From Rhyzopertha dominica (Eukaryota > Arthropoda > Insecta > Coleoptera > Bostrichidae), in NCBI GenBank assembly GCA_025024175.1, contig QCXZ01000041.1:6381786-6445785 (forward strand): a stretch of DNA of 64,000 nt, in the 5' to 3' direction. The position numbers and the translations under genes are program-made. Below the pieces are notes generated by a model. It ran no database searches and was not told the DNA's origin. It was given only the letters and a program-made list of their open reading frames with translations. This document shows, piece after piece, positions 1 to 12,680 of this stretch; the first letter of the stretch is position 1; each line of letters opens with the position of its first letter.

Positions 1-2550
1 GTTGACATAAATTTAAATGTAAAAGGATGCATTTTGGGTAATATTATTTTAACACAAAGTTATTGGATTTACTTGTTCTACTTATTATATTCGATTAAAA
101 AAAACTAAAGAAAAGAAATAATGATACCAAAAAAGTGAAACAGCTTAATAATCAGCTAAGGAGTACATATACTTAAGGCCAGGGGTGCCAGCCTTTAAAG
201 ATAATAAAGAAAAAGAGAGGTATTTTTCATTGATTACAAAAAAATATGTTAGTTCAAAATTGACAGACCAGGTTGTTTGTTTTAGTCAGCAATAAATGGT
301 TCGTCAAGAAATAGCTAGGTAAAGATCGTGTTTGGTCATACCTATGGAGTCGAAATAAAAATAGTTATATGGTCGGCATATTGTGCCATTGGCTTCAAGA
401 AAAACATTCTTTCAATATAAAATTAAACCAACTAATTTCTCCTGTAGTAGAACATAGTTAGATATCTCCAGACAGGGTATTATGGCGGATGGAATTAAAA
501 ATAAGATAGTATTGTATTGCGGATTGTAAGGTAACGAAAGAATCTGTTACTTTTCAAAAGTTTAAGCTCAAATCTAGAAAAAATTGAAATGGTGAAAAAT
601 CCTGGATGTTGGCAGTAACAGATGCACCTAGCAATAAGATTTTCCATGAGAAAGTGTTAGAGAATCTCTATTAATAGAAAAGCTAATTCTTAAGCTAGGA
701 TAGAACTCAACTTCATTAATTATGGATTATAGTTACTTCAACCCTATTCCTTATGCAAAATTCTTAGTCTTAACCTGAGCCATATTTGAGAAACGTTTCG
801 GTACCTTTATAAAATTTACATTATATTTTAATTTAAAATAAATGATCATGAAGAAAAAGTGTAAATTGCAGATTACACTTTTCAAGCGCCAAAATACGAA
901 AAAACTAGTAAATTTTTTATGAAAACAGTTTGTACGCTATATCCTAATATGTAAGTTTTTATATGTTGTATCAGATATGTATACGTTAAAATTACGCGTA
1001 TATATTGAAGATACTGCCCGCCCATAGTTTTTAACTACTGATTCTGCAAAGCTGGGAGATGATCAAGTATCATGATAGCCGTTGCCATACGGAATCATGC
1101 TTCATAAAAGAAATTGAAGAATTAAGTGCTGTTAGATTACTGATTCAGAAAATATTTCTGATGAAATCGAGCCACCAAATCTTTCTTTCGACCAGGAGAA
1201 TAAATCATAACAAGCTGAAGATTAAATCCAGAATTTGCTAGCGACCAAGATTGGCTTAGAATTATTAAGTTGTATATATAAAATGCATGAATGTAAAAAA
1301 TTTAATTTTTTAAAGAAAAAATATGATTGTAAAATACTTTTATTAAATAAAATCCCTTGTATCATACTCATACTACCGTTAAATGTTTGTAACAATACCA
1401 TCAAAATATAAAGTTTCTGATTAAACAATGAAAAACAGTTTCGTCAGTACTTTTTTCATAGAATTAAATGGTGTAATCAATTTATTTCTTTCAATAATTT
1501 TACGTTTATTGACAATCATTGAAAAATTCATTGTTGCACATCACTTTTTGCTTCTTTTGCAATTTTAAGCAAGTTCTTAGATCATGACTATAGATTACTT
1601 GATGAGCACCGGCAGAGCTCTGTGTGATAATTTTTTCTAGTAAAATTAGTCTTTGAATAAAAGCGTTTTGGACCAGAAAACATGAATATCTCCGAAGCGC
1701 CTTGATTTCTTTAATCTCTAAAAATTACGATTATTTAGGCAACAGAAAGGTATACTTTTACTAAGTTCCATTACAATTGAATTATTTTTGTAAAAATGAA
1801 CACAGAAAACAAAATAACAGTCAATTTTTCACATTTATCTTGGAAATGTTATCCACTGCTCTTGTATTGGATATTTTTACATATGACTTCAACTTTTGCT
1901 GAAAATCACAAATCGCAAGAATGCGATTTTTGTCACCTTTTCAATTCCCCACACCCCTGTTCACACATTTGTTTTTTTTTTATTTATTATATGCCCCTTT
2001 ATCAAATCTACCTGTAATATTTGGATAACACTTGAAAACAAATTATTTCGATCAGTCTATTGCACCAGTAGTTACAATAAAAATTTGACTTGACTATAAA
2101 CACACGGACAGTTAGTGACAATAAAGTGCTAGTGCCATCTAAATCTACTTCAATTGGACATCGCTGTTTTGACTTTGTCGGCCCTAAGATACTTAACATC
2201 ATGCCATCATGTATTGGACACCATTCTTATAAAGGCCAGCAAACAACGGCCAACAAAGAGTGGTGGCAAACTCAATCTTACTATCAGTAACCAGACTTCT
2301 TTTGCTTTTGGTAACAAGCAAAACGTGCCGTCTCGAAAAGTCTTAGAATATTAATTGTTTAAATACCAAAATATGATTAGCCTTTATCCATAAAATTGTT
2401 ACATGACAATTGCATTACCAATTGAATTTAGTAAGTAGGCTTGTTTTTTTTGCATTTTGCTTCAAAAATTTAGTATTGTAAGATGCGTCGCGCATTTGGA
2501 CCTGTCAAATCATGTTATTGCTTGGACAGCAAATACAAAACCATTGAGAT
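1..2550. other. AT-rich stretch without recognisable genes
   Basis: Repeated at 7362-9930. All open frames are under 80 codons, overlap on both strands and match no family I know. No RNA gene or terminal repeat was seen. Confidence 0.6.
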
Positions 2551-2559
2551 TTACAAAAC

Positions 2560-3050
2560 ATTTAAGATTAAGCACCAGCTCTTGATGAAGGGTCACCGCC
2601 GGCTGCAAATCCCGAACCTCCTCGCCAAACGATTCCCTTTCCGGCAAACATTCGGATCAAAGGCTTTCCAAATCCAACCGACGACATTCCAGTTAGGCGT
2701 TTTGATAGAATAAGGACCCGTACAATTAGCCGCGAACCTTCATTTTCCGGCATTAAAATGTAAATTGCCGGAGTCCATCCGGGTTTTGTCTTTGCCGGTC
2801 GTGTGTCCGGGAGAGCGGAAAGGGCCGTGCTCCGCTCGTTTTCCCTTTCAGGGCCGTCCCGTTTTTGTTGGTTAATTGGCCGACGCACCAGGTTGACGGG
2901 GTCACTTTATAATGCTGGGCCAAACGATACGTCAGTGTTTGCTAAATAATACCCGTGCGCGCGGACCGAATCCGTGCATGAAAAGTTTGGACGCCCGTCA
3001 ATTTTTTACGGACTGCCGTGATTTCTGTGGCCGGGAAGGGCCAATTTTTT
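2560..3050. other. GC-rich island, candidate conserved non-coding element (copy 1)
   Basis: About 490 bases that are clearly richer in G+C and CpG than the AT-rich surroundings, with sharp edges. A 106-codon minus frame (2568-2888) crosses it, but it has low-complexity composition, no known domain and no splice context. Similar islands recur through the window. Regulatory function is an inference. Confidence 0.45.
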
Positions 3051-3081
3051 AGTAGGCGAAACGGAAGATATAATAGTAATG

Positions 3082-3215
3082 TTGGGCGATACATCTAAAT
3101 GTATCGATATTCGGTATCGATACGTATCGCAATACTTTATATCGATACACGTATCGTATCGTTATCTGAGAATCGATATTCGTAGTATCGGATAAATATC
3201 GGTCCAGGAAATAGC
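3082..3215. repeat. GTATCGATAC palindrome cluster, left
   Basis: Dense run of variants of the 10-bp palindrome GTATCGATAC and its half-sites. It begins TTGGGCGATAC at 3082. The same terminal 11-mer occurs inverted at 5233-5243, so the clusters form an inverted pair. The second duplicated copy has it at about 10461-10595. Confidence 0.75.
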
Positions 3216-3888
3216 AAATCGATATGAAGCGAATGGGGTCGTCCCACAATTTTTTTTTATCTTACATTTAAAATGTACATAAAAATTGAAGCGCAATGAC
3301 ATTTTTTTCCATTTTTTCCGGTTCTGCTTTGCCAAGAAAAAAATGCGAAAGTATGGATTTTTCAATATCCGTTTCAAATGCCTCGATATTCCGCCACGGA
3401 GATGACGTAAAAGGTTCGCATGCTGACGAAAACGAGAAACACCAATAATAGCCAGTGCTCTAGCGGCATTGCAAGTAATATTTGTTTGCATTTTTTTGAC
3501 CTGCGTCGCGTTGCCAATGTGAGGAATGTATTCGTAAACTGGCATTGTGACATTGATACCTAGGTATCATCTCTCAGTCAGTTTATTCTATAATGAACAG
3601 TTCAATATAATAAGCGCATTCACTGGCCTTTTGCTGAAATACGAAAGCACTTTAACCGTCGAACCTGCTTTAGAACTAATGTTTTTATTATGAGGAATTA
3701 AACGATAATGTTTAGTTTGTATACTTTCGTATGACAACGATATGATAAATTTTGAAACTGCCAGGACGAAGTATTTGGGTAATCTGTTGTTTTTTTAATG
3801 TCGGAATGGCTTACGTTAAGAAATGTTTTGTTCCGTGTTGTAAGAATACTACTGCTGATGAACAATTACAGGTTATTTTTTTATTATT

Positions 3889-4110
3889 AATGGTCCTGCC
3901 AGATTTGGGCAATTAGCCAGCTCATTACGTGATCTTTATTAGAATTAAATTGTATTACATTAGGCATTACATAATTAAACGTTCACAACATCCATGCCTT
4001 ACGCGGGATTCGAACCCGCAGCCTACCTGGCCATAGGCAGTCGCGCTTCCGCGCTAACCCACTAGACCAGCTAAGCCAGCTACAAGTTATTCCGATGTTT
4101 ACATTATAAT
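3889..4110 (-). mobile_element. tRNA-derived SINE-like insertion
   Basis: About 220 bases absent from the equivalent point of the related element at 26691-28461, where ATTATT is followed directly by TTGACGTTGACG. Read on the minus strand it starts with a tRNA-like head (4080-3993) and ends in an AT-rich tail, the layout of a tRNA-derived SINE. Short ATTAT-type repeats flank it and may be the target duplication. The second duplicate has it at about 11267-11489. Confidence 0.65.
3993..4080 (-). tRNA. tRNA-like SINE head (pseudo-tRNA)
   Basis: The minus strand shows an A-box-like TGGTCTAGTGG, a perfect B box GGTTCGAATCC inside a GCGGG/CCCGC T-stem, and acceptor-like arms GCTTAGC and GTAAGGC that pair at six of seven positions counting wobbles. 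The middle is not canonical: a CGCG-GAAG-CGCG hairpin precedes a GCCTA/TAGGC stem-loop, and no standard anticodon arm with a 7-base loop fits. I read it as a tRNA-derived pol III promoter head, not a working tRNA. Confidence 0.6.
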
Positions 4111-5129
4111 ATTGACGTTGACGATTATACTTATACCTTCGCCCCTCTCTCTCTCACTCCCATTGCATTATTTGTATTTCTCTGGCTATTTATAAAACTG
4201 ACAACAGCGAGCACCTTGTTACCAAGAGAGCTGTAAGAGTGCGCATGACGGAAATTAGGAACCTTTTGCGTAGTTGTTGGCGGATTTAAGAAAATGTTTG
4301 AAAACAGGGTAATTTTTCTACCGCCATTTGTTACGAGTTGAATTACTCTGAAAGCAAGATAGATGCGTGGCACTAGTATTCATGATGTAAGCAATAAAAG
4401 GCGTAGGTTAAAACTATCAAATTTTAATGTGCGGGACGACCCTATTAAAACGCTTCTTGTTTTACATAATTTACATCACTGTCTCTAAACTTATTGGTCA
4501 TATTCGTCAGTTACTAGTGCATCATGTTAAACATATCAATAATTTGTCGCGATGCAAAGACAGCGGACTGAATAAGTGAATTTTTTTAAACTGAATTGTT
4601 AGTTGGGTTTATTTGAACATTGCATTGGTGAGAAAAAATAGTCATATTTGCTATAAAAAAGGATTGACGACATTTGGGGATTTATTACGAGAATTAATTT
4701 ATGGAACATTTAACCAACACAATTAAAATTAACTTGATTTTTTATGTTGCATTGTATTTTTAATTATAATAAAAAAACTGCACATTCACATACCTTGATA
4801 AGAGGTAAGCCATTTTTAAGACTTAATCTGGCATTTTAACGTTCTCGATTTCTTATGAGAATCCAATTATAAACACAAATTAGAAGCCTCCCAAAAATTA
4901 TTTATACGGGCACAGTTTACATTATTGCAATGTTGTTCTATAAGAAGAGTTCCTATTGCGTTAAGGATATACTTTTTATCAAAACCGTAATCATGCTATA
5001 TGGTTTGGCAGAGTAGATATAAAAAACATAATGCTACAGGTACTATAGTAAAGTCGTTGCCACTTTTTTCCCGCAATTTTAATGGAAGATAACGAGGATA
5101 TGGTTGGTAGAAAATAAATGATTCGATAC

Positions 5130-5243
5130 CACCCTGATTAATATCGATCCAGCGAAATATCGCAACACCAAGTATCGATACAAAATATCGGGTATCGAAA
5201 GCAAAAGTAGCGATACCTAGAAGTATCGATACGTATCGCCCAA
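5130..5243. repeat. GTATCGATAC palindrome cluster, right (inverted)
   Basis: Repeated ATCGATA/GTATCGATAC units ending GTATCGCCCAA, the reverse complement of the start of the cluster at 3082. Together they bracket 2.16 kb. They may be terminal or subterminal repeats of one element, but no transposase or clear target duplication was found. Confidence 0.7.
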
Positions 5244-5304
5244 AACTATATATAGTGATTTTACATAAAGGATATTATTGGGGTACTGAAAAAGTATTGA
5301 AGCT

Positions 5305-5368
5305 TTGGTCAGGATTTGAACCCGGAATCTTTAGATTACTAGTCAAACGTGTTAATCACTGCACCATT
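5305..5368 (-). tRNA. tRNA-Thr(AGT)-like fragment
   Basis: On the minus strand an anticodon-like arm with loop CTAGTAA (anticodon AGT) is followed by AAGATTCCGGGTTCAAATCC, very like the 3' half of insect tRNA-Thr. A degenerate A box (TGGTGCAGTGATTAA) precedes it. No acceptor stem pairs, so this is a pseudogene or SINE-head remnant. Confidence 0.55.
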
Positions 5369-5469
5369 ATTAAAATTCTAGGTCAAAGCCGGCAATACTT
5401 TTTCGATTGTTGTCCAAATAAATCTCATTTATGTATATTTTAGACAATTCAGTCGATTATTATCTTTGA

Positions 5470-6560
5470 ATGCATTTATTACCCGACATAAATTTCCATT
5501 TACAGGATAAAACAGAATATCAACAGTTTTAGTAAATACACAGCCCACACTATAATATAATATACTACCGCTCAGTTACTACAAACGACAACAGCTTTTT
5601 CAGACTATCACAATGTCCAGATATCCTATTAAAGTTATTCGATATAATAAAAACAGGCGACTTAACAAGCATATTGGTTCTAGCATTGGAACAATAAAAA
5701 GTGCCATCATCCCGGGAACCAAGCCTAGGTACTCTTATATTAAATAATGCCAGCAAAGAAGGACAATCGACATCTGCATGAAATACTTTGAATAAAATGT
5801 TAAACTAGTGCGTATCCTTCTAGCTTGCAGAGAACTAACGTCAAACCTTTGCAACAAGAGTGTATGATTATATCCTCTATGTGTATAATAATTGTCTACT
5901 CGTTACGATAAAAACTTAAGAAATCGACTTTGAATTTTCTCAGTTTGGTTATGTGTATTTTGATAATGAGGATACCATATCAAACTGCAGTAATCCAACT
6001 TGGAACGAACAAAAGTAAAATATAAAGATGTCAGTACACTAATATTATTAAACGATACTGAGTTGCGAATAATAAAACTAGAGCTTTATAGGCAGCTTTT
6101 TACCGTTGAGTCTATGTGACCAGCAAAAGATAATTTACAATCATAAACTCACAGCAAGATCTTTAACGCTGTAGCAGCGCATCAAGTCGACTGCTTCAAT
6201 TGTATAATTAAATATTAAAAGTTTGCATTCTAAGGGTAAAAGTGCAAACCTTACACTTGTCAATATTAAGAGGCAATCTATTCACAGCACACTATCTAGC
6301 TACTCGGTTAACTGCCTTGCAATACTAAACAGTCATCCTCGCGGATACATCAGAATATAATTTCCAAGTCATCCGCAAAAAAAACAAGATTAGATTCCAA
6401 CGAAAGTGATAGATCATTTATAAACAAATAAACAGCAATGGCACTAAGTTAGAACCCTGAGAACTCCGGAGTTGCTAAAAAGTTGTATGATTTAAAACGT
6501 TATATGTAACGTTAATTTACGTTGAGGGAACATGATTATATTATAATACTAATCCTTATC
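5470..6560 (-). mobile_element. Non-LTR retrotransposon RT remnant (copy 1, error-rich)
   Basis: Same element as 12830-13970. Frames are broken by extra indels near the contig end, so only short pieces of the RT C-terminus read through. The 12830-13970 copy should be used to interpret it. Confidence 0.75.
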
Positions 6561-6646
6561 AGGTTTATTCAATAATTAACATCGGGCAGGTTAGTTTAAG
6601 CCATGAACACAGTTGTCGAAATTTGGTATGGACCATTTACTGATAT

Positions 6647-6746
6647 NNNNNNNNNNNNNNNNNNNNNNNNNNNNNNNNNNNNNNNNNNNNNNNNNNNNNN
6701 NNNNNNNNNNNNNNNNNNNNNNNNNNNNNNNNNNNNNNNNNNNNNN
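6647..6746. other. Assembly gap of 100 N
   Basis: Exactly 100 Ns, the usual placeholder for a scaffold gap of unknown size. It separates the end of duplicated copy 1 from the 615 bases that precede copy 2. Confidence 0.99.
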
Positions 6747-7361
6747 GGCAATTTCCAGATATTCAAAATTGCATTAAAGCAGTAATTTATTGTTAAATAT
6801 TGTGGTAATGAAATATAAGGTTCGAAGTGGTCTATAAACTAGATACAAAACCGCCCTTATCCAAATTGCTTATCTTTTGAAGCTGTATCTGCAGGTTAGA
6901 ATGAAAATGCTGTTATCAGATCGACCTTTTAATTTAATGAAAGGTTCTTTTTTTACAATATCATCAAATGAATAAAACCAGTATTTACACCTGCAAATCC
7001 TGCTCAGATTACGCCTTTTGTATGAAAACACGCTTTTTACATTTTTTTGTATCAAACACTCCAAGGGCAATATAATTCCTCAACATGTCGCTTGGTTTTT
7101 CCCTAAAAGAAAAACAAAACTAATATTATGCTGCCTTGGAAAGTAGGCAAGACATTAAAAATAATTATAAAAATTGCTATAATAAAAAATAAACCACGTT
7201 TACGGTTAAACTAAAAAAGCAGAAAGGAATTTATGATGAATAAATGAGAGCTGTTTCAAATTCCACTGAGAGCATTGAAAGCGTCAAAGTACAGTGGCTA
7301 TAAGAACTTATTTATTTTGTAACTTACATATCAGATGCTTGGAAAGGTGTACAGCGATTCT
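6747..7361. other. Unique AT-rich spacer before copy 2
   Basis: These 615 bases have no counterpart in the window, because copy 1 begins at window base 1. If the duplication is a contig overlap, the sequence just upstream of this window should match this stretch. I see no gene, RNA or repeat structure in it. Confidence 0.7.
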
Positions 7362-9938
7362 GTTGACATAAATTTAAATGTAAAAGGATGCATTTTGGTA
7401 ATATTATTTTAACACAAAGTTATTGGATTTACTTTGTTCTACTTATTATATTCGATTAAAAAAAACTAAAGAAAAGAAATAATGATACAAAAAAAGTGAA
7501 ACAGCTTAATATCATCCTAAGAGTACATATACTTAAGGCCAGGGGTGCCAGCCTTTTAAAGATAATAAAGAAAAAGAGAGGTATTTTTCATTGATTACAA
7601 AAAAATATGTTAGTTCAAAATTGACAGACCAGGTGTTTGTTTTAGTCAGCAATAAATGGTTCGTCAAGAATAGCTAGGTAAAGATTCGTGTTTTGGTTCA
7701 TACCTATGTGAGTCCGAAATAAAAAAAATAGTTATTATGGTCGCATATTGTCCATGCTCAAGAAAAACATTCTTCAATATAAAATTAAACCAACTAATCT
7801 CCTGTAGTAGAACATAGTTAGATATCTCCAGACAGGGTATTATGGCGGATGGAATTAAAAATAAGATAGTATTGTATTGCGGATTGTAAGGTAACGAAAG
7901 AATCTGTTACTTTTCAAAAGTTTAAGCTCAAATCTAGAAAAAATTGAAATGGTGAAAAATCCTGGATGTTGGCAGTAACAGATGCACCTAGCAATAAGAT
8001 TTTCCATGAGAAAGTGTTAGAGAATCTCTATTAATAGAAAAGCTAATTCTTAAGCTAGGATAGAACTCAACTTCATTAATTATGGATTATAGTTACTTCA
8101 ACCCTATTCCTTATGCAAAATTCTTAGTCTTAACCTGAGCCATATTTGAGAAACGTTTCGGTACCTTTATAAAATTTACATTATATTTTAATTTAAAATA
8201 AATGATCATGAAGAAAAAGTGTAAATTGCAGATTACACTTTTCAAGCGCCAAAATACGAAAAAACTAGTAAATTTTTTATGAAAACAGTTTGTACGCTAT
8301 ATCCTAATATGTATATGTTTTTATATGTGTTTATCCCGATATGTATAATCGTTAAATATTACGCGTTATGTATATTGTGATTGACTACTGCCCCGCCACA
8401 TGAGTTTTAACTACTGATTCTGCAAAGCTGGGAGATGATCAAGTATCGATGATAGCCGTTGCCATAACGGAATCATGCTTCATAAAAGAAATTGAAGAAT
8501 TAAGTGCTGTTAGATTACTGATTCAGAAAATATTTCTGATGAAATCGAGCCACCAAATCTTTCTTTCGACCAGGAGAATAAATCATAACAAGCTGAAGAT
8601 TAAATCCAGAATTTGCTAGGCGACCAAGATTGGCTTAGAATTATTAAGTTGTATATATAAAATGCATGAATGTAAAAAATTTAATTTTTTAAAGAAAAAA
8701 TATGATTGTAAAATACTTTTATTAAATAAAATCCCTTGTATCATACTCATACTACCGTTAAATGTTTGTAACAATACCATCAAAATATAAAGTTTCTGAT
8801 TAAACAATGAAAAACAGTTTCGTCAGTACTTTTTTCATAGAATTAAATGGTGTAATCAATTTATTTCTTTCAATAATTTTACGTTTATTGACAATCATTG
8901 AAAAATTCATTGTTGCACATCACTTTTTGCTTCTTTTGCAATTTTAAGCAAGTTCTTAGATCATGACTATAGATTACTTGATGAGCACCGGCAGAGCTCT
9001 GTGTGATAATTTTTTCTAGTAAAATTAGTCTTTGAATAAAAGCGTTTTGGACCAGAAAACATGAATATCTCCGAAGCGCCTTGATTTCTTTAATCTCTAA
9101 AAATTACGATTATTTAGGCAACAGAAAGGTATACTTTTACTAAGTTCCATTACAATTGAATTATTTTTGTAAAAATGAACACAGAAAACAAAATAACAGT
9201 CAATTTTTCACATTTATCTTGGAAATGTTATCCACTGCTCTTGTATTGGATATTTTTACATATGACTTCAACTTTTGCTGAAAATCACAAATCGCAAGAA
9301 TGCGATTTTTGTCACCTTTTCAATTCCCCACACCCCTGTTCACACATTTGTTTTTTTTTTATTTATTATATGCCCCTTTATCAAATCTACCTGTAATATT
9401 TGGATAACACTTGAAAACAAATTATTTCGATCAGTCTATTGCACCAGTAGTTACAATAAAAATTTGACTTGACTATAAACACACGGACAGTTAGTGACAA
9501 TAAAGTGCTAGTGCCATCTAAATCTACTTCAATTGGACATCGCTGTTTTGACTTTGTCGGCCCTAAGATACTTAACATCATGCCATCATGTATTGGACAC
9601 CATTCTTATAAAGGCCAGCAAACAACGGCCAACAAAGAGTGGTGGCAAACTCAATCTTACTATCAGTAACCAGACTTCTTTTGCTTTTGGTAACAAGCAA
9701 AACGTGCCGTCTCGAAAAGTCTTAGAATATTAATTGTTTAAATACCAAAATATGATTAGCCTTTATCCATAAAATTGTTACATGACAATTGCATTACCAA
9801 TTGAATTTAGTAAGTAGGCTTGTTTTTTTTGCATTTTGCTTCAAAAATTTAGTATTGTAAGATGCGTCGCGCATTTGGACCTGTCAAATCATGTTATTGC
9901 TTGGACAGCAAATACAAAACCATTGAGATTTACAAAAC

Positions 9939-10428
9939 ATTTAAGATTAAGCACCAGCTCTTGATGAAGGGTCACCGCCGGCTGCAAATCCCGAACCTCC
10001 TCGCCAAACGATTCCCTTTCCGGCAAACATTCGGATCAAAGGCTTTCCAAATCCAACCGACGACATTCCAGTTAGGCGTTTTGATAGAATAAGGACCCGT
10101 ACAATTAGCCGCGAACCTTCATTTTCCGGCATTAAAATGTAAATTGCCGGAGTCCATCCGGGTTTTGTCTTTGCCGGTCGTGTGTCCGGGAGAGCGGAAA
10201 GGGCCGTGCTCCGCTCGTTTTCCCTTTCAGGGCCGTCCCGTTTTTGTTGGTTAATTGGCCGACGCACCAGGTTGACGGGGTCACTTTATAATGCTGGGCC
10301 AAACGATACGTCAGTGTTTGCTAAATAATACCCGTGCGCGCGGACCGAATCCGTGCATGAAAAGTTTGGACGCCCGTCAATTTTTTACGGACTGCCGTGA
10401 TTTCTGTGGCCGGGAAGGGCCAATTTTT
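9939..10428. other. GC-rich island (copy 2 of 2560-3050)
   Basis: Same island as 2560-3050, in the second copy of the duplicated block. Confidence 0.45.
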
Positions 10429-10460
10429 TAGTAGGCGAAACGGAAGATATAATAGTAATG

Positions 10461-10595
10461 TTGGGCGATACATCTAAATGTATCGATATTCGGTATCGAT
10501 ACGTATCGCAATACTTTATATCGATACACGTATCGTATCGTTATCTGAGAATCGATATTCGTAGTATCGGATAAATATCGGTCCAGGAAATAGCA
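10461..10595. repeat. GTATCGATAC palindrome cluster, left (copy 2)
   Basis: Second-copy counterpart of the cluster at 3082-3215. Confidence 0.75.
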
Positions 10596-10610
10596 AATCG
10601 ATATGAAGCG

Positions 10611-11823
10611 AATGGGGTCGTCCCACAATTTTTTTTTATCTTACATTTAAAATGTACATAAAAATTGAAGCGCAATGACATTTTTTCCATTTTTTCCGGT
10701 TCTGCTTTGCCAAGAAAAAAATGCGAAAGTATGGATTTTTCAATATCCGTTTCAAATGCCTCGATATTCCGCCACGGAGATGACGTAAAAGGTTCGCATG
10801 CTGACGAAAACGAGAAACACCAATAATAGCCAGTGCTCTAGCGGCATTGCAAGTAATATTTGTTTGCATTTTTTTGACCTGCGTCGCGTTGCCAATGTGA
10901 GGAATGTATTCGTAAACTGGCATTGTGACATTGATACCTAGGTATCATCTCTCAGTCAGTTTATTCTATAATGAACAGTTNAATATAATAAGCGCATTCA
11001 CTGGCCTTTTGCTGAAATACGAAAGCACTTTAACCGTCGAACCTGCTTTAGAACTAATGTTTTTATTATGAGGAATTAAACGATAATGTTTAGTTTGTAT
11101 ACTTTCGTATGACAACGATATGATAAATTTTGAAACTGCCAGGACGAAGTATTTGGGTAATCTGTTGTTTTTTTAATGTCGGAATGGCTTACGTTAAGAA
11201 ATGTTTTGTTCCGTGTTGTAAGAATACTACTGCTGATGAACAATTACAGGTTATTTTTTTATTATTAATGGTCCTGCCAGATTTGGGCAATTAGCCAGCT
11301 CATTACGTGATCTTTATTAGAATTAAATTGTATTACATTAGGCATTACATAATTAAACGTTCACAACATCCATGCCTTACGCGGGATTCGAACCCGCAGC
11401 CTACCTGGCCATAGGCAGTCGCGCTTCCGCGCTAACCCACTAGACCAGCTAAGCCAGCTACAAGTTATTCCGATGTTTACATTATAATATTGACGTTGAC
11501 GATTATACTTATACCTTCGCCCCTCTCTCTCTCACTCCCATTGCATTATTTGTATTTCTCTGGCTATTTATAAAACTGACAACAGCGAGCACCTTGTTAC
11601 CAAGAGAGCTGTAAGAGTGCGCATGACGGAAATTAGGAACCTTTTGCGTAGTTGTTGGCGGATTTAAGAAAATGTTTGAAACAGGGTAATTTTTCTACCG
11701 CCATTTGTTACGAGTTGAATTACTCTGAAAGCAAGATAGATGCGTGGCACTAGTATTCATGATGTAAGCAATAAAAGGCGTAGGTTAAAACTATCAAATT
11801 TTAATGTGCGGGACGACCCTATT
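10611..11823 (+). mobile_element. TIR DNA transposon with THAP remnant (copy A in second duplicate)
   Basis: Same element as 3232-4446, carried by the second copy of the duplicated block, with the same termini and the same internal tRNA-like insert. Confidence 0.75.
11373..11459 (-). tRNA. tRNA-like SINE head (copy 2)
   Basis: Second-duplicate copy of the pseudo-tRNA at 3993-4080, with identical A-box, B-box and hairpin layout. Confidence 0.6.
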
Positions 11824-12494
11824 AAAACGCTTCTTGTTTTACATAATTTACATCACTGTCTCTAAACTTATTGGTCATATTCGTCAGTTACTAGTGCATC
11901 ATGTTAAACATATCAATAATTTGTCGCGATGCAAAGACAGCGGACTGAATAAGTGAATTTTTTTAAACTGAATTGTTAGTTGGGTTTATTTGAACATTGC
12001 ATTGGTGAGAAAAAATAGTCATATTTGCTATAAAAAAGGATTGACGACATTTGGGGATTTATTACGAGAATTAATTTATGGAACATTTAACCAACACAAT
12101 TAAAATTAACTTGATTTTTTATGTTGCATTGTATTTTTAATTATAATAAAAAACTGCACATTCACATACCTTGATAAGAGGTAAGCCATTTTTAAGACTT
12201 AATCTGGCATTTTAACGTTCTCGATTTCTTATGAGAATCCAATTATAAACACAAATTAGAGCCTCCCAAAAATTATTTATACGGGCACAGTTTACATTAT
12301 TGCAATGTTGTTCTATAAGAAGAGTTCCTATTGCGTTAAGGATATACTTTTTATCAAAACCGTAATCATGCTATATGGTTTGGCAGAGTAGATATAAAAA
12401 CATAATGCTACAGGTACTATAGTAAAGTCGTTGCCACTTTTTTCCCGCAATTTTAATGGAAGATAACGAGGATATGGTTGGTAGAAAATAAATG

Positions 12495-12617
12495 ATTCGA
12501 TACCACCCTGATTAATATCGATCCAGCGAAATATCGCAACACCAAGTATCGATACAAAATATCGGGTATCGAAAGCAAAAGTAGCGATACCTAGAAGTAT
12601 CGATACGTATCGCCCAA
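12495..12617. repeat. GTATCGATAC palindrome cluster, right (copy 2)
   Basis: Second-copy counterpart of the cluster at 5130-5243, in the inverted orientation. Confidence 0.7.
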
Positions 12618-12680
12618 AACTATATATTAGTGATTTTACATAAAGGATATTTATTGGGGTACTGAAAAAGTATTGACAGC

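Larger units (their letters stand above)
3232..4446 (+). mobile_element. TIR DNA transposon with THAP remnant, internally deleted (family copy A)
   Basis: The ends are inverted repeats: AATGGGGTCGTCCCACA on the left and the complement of TGTGCGGGACGACCCTATT on the right. A diverged relative with the same ends lies at 26691-28461. From the ATG at 3806 a short plus frame begins MAYVKKCFVPCCKN, which resembles the first Cys pair of a THAP zinc finger. The rest of the THAP domain, present in the relative, is deleted here. A tRNA-derived insert lies at about 3889-4110. THAP domains are the DNA-binding part of P-type transposases, so a P-superfamily origin is likely. I found no clear target duplication. 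Confidence 0.75.
1..6646. repeat. Long direct duplication, copy 1 (contig-end overlap)
   Basis: This whole block recurs at 7362-14034 in the same orientation. The middle is almost base-for-base identical. Mismatches are mostly single-base indels in homopolymers, clustered at 1-430, 930-1040 and 5900-6646. Copy 1 stops exactly at the 100-N gap. Reading frames are more broken in copy 1: the RT fragment open at 13281-13661 is shattered at 5940-6290. I infer an unpolished contig end that overlaps the next contig, not a biological duplication. Confidence 0.93.

Noticed and set aside
2568..2888. 106-codon minus frame
   Set aside because: It falls in a GC-rich island where stops are rare. The product has no domain and there is no splice or start context.
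3162..3545. 127-codon minus frame partly conserved at 26715-27053
   Set aside because: Both lie in the left part of the same TIR element. The similarity is DNA-level; an indel between copies shifts the frame, and no domain is recognisable.
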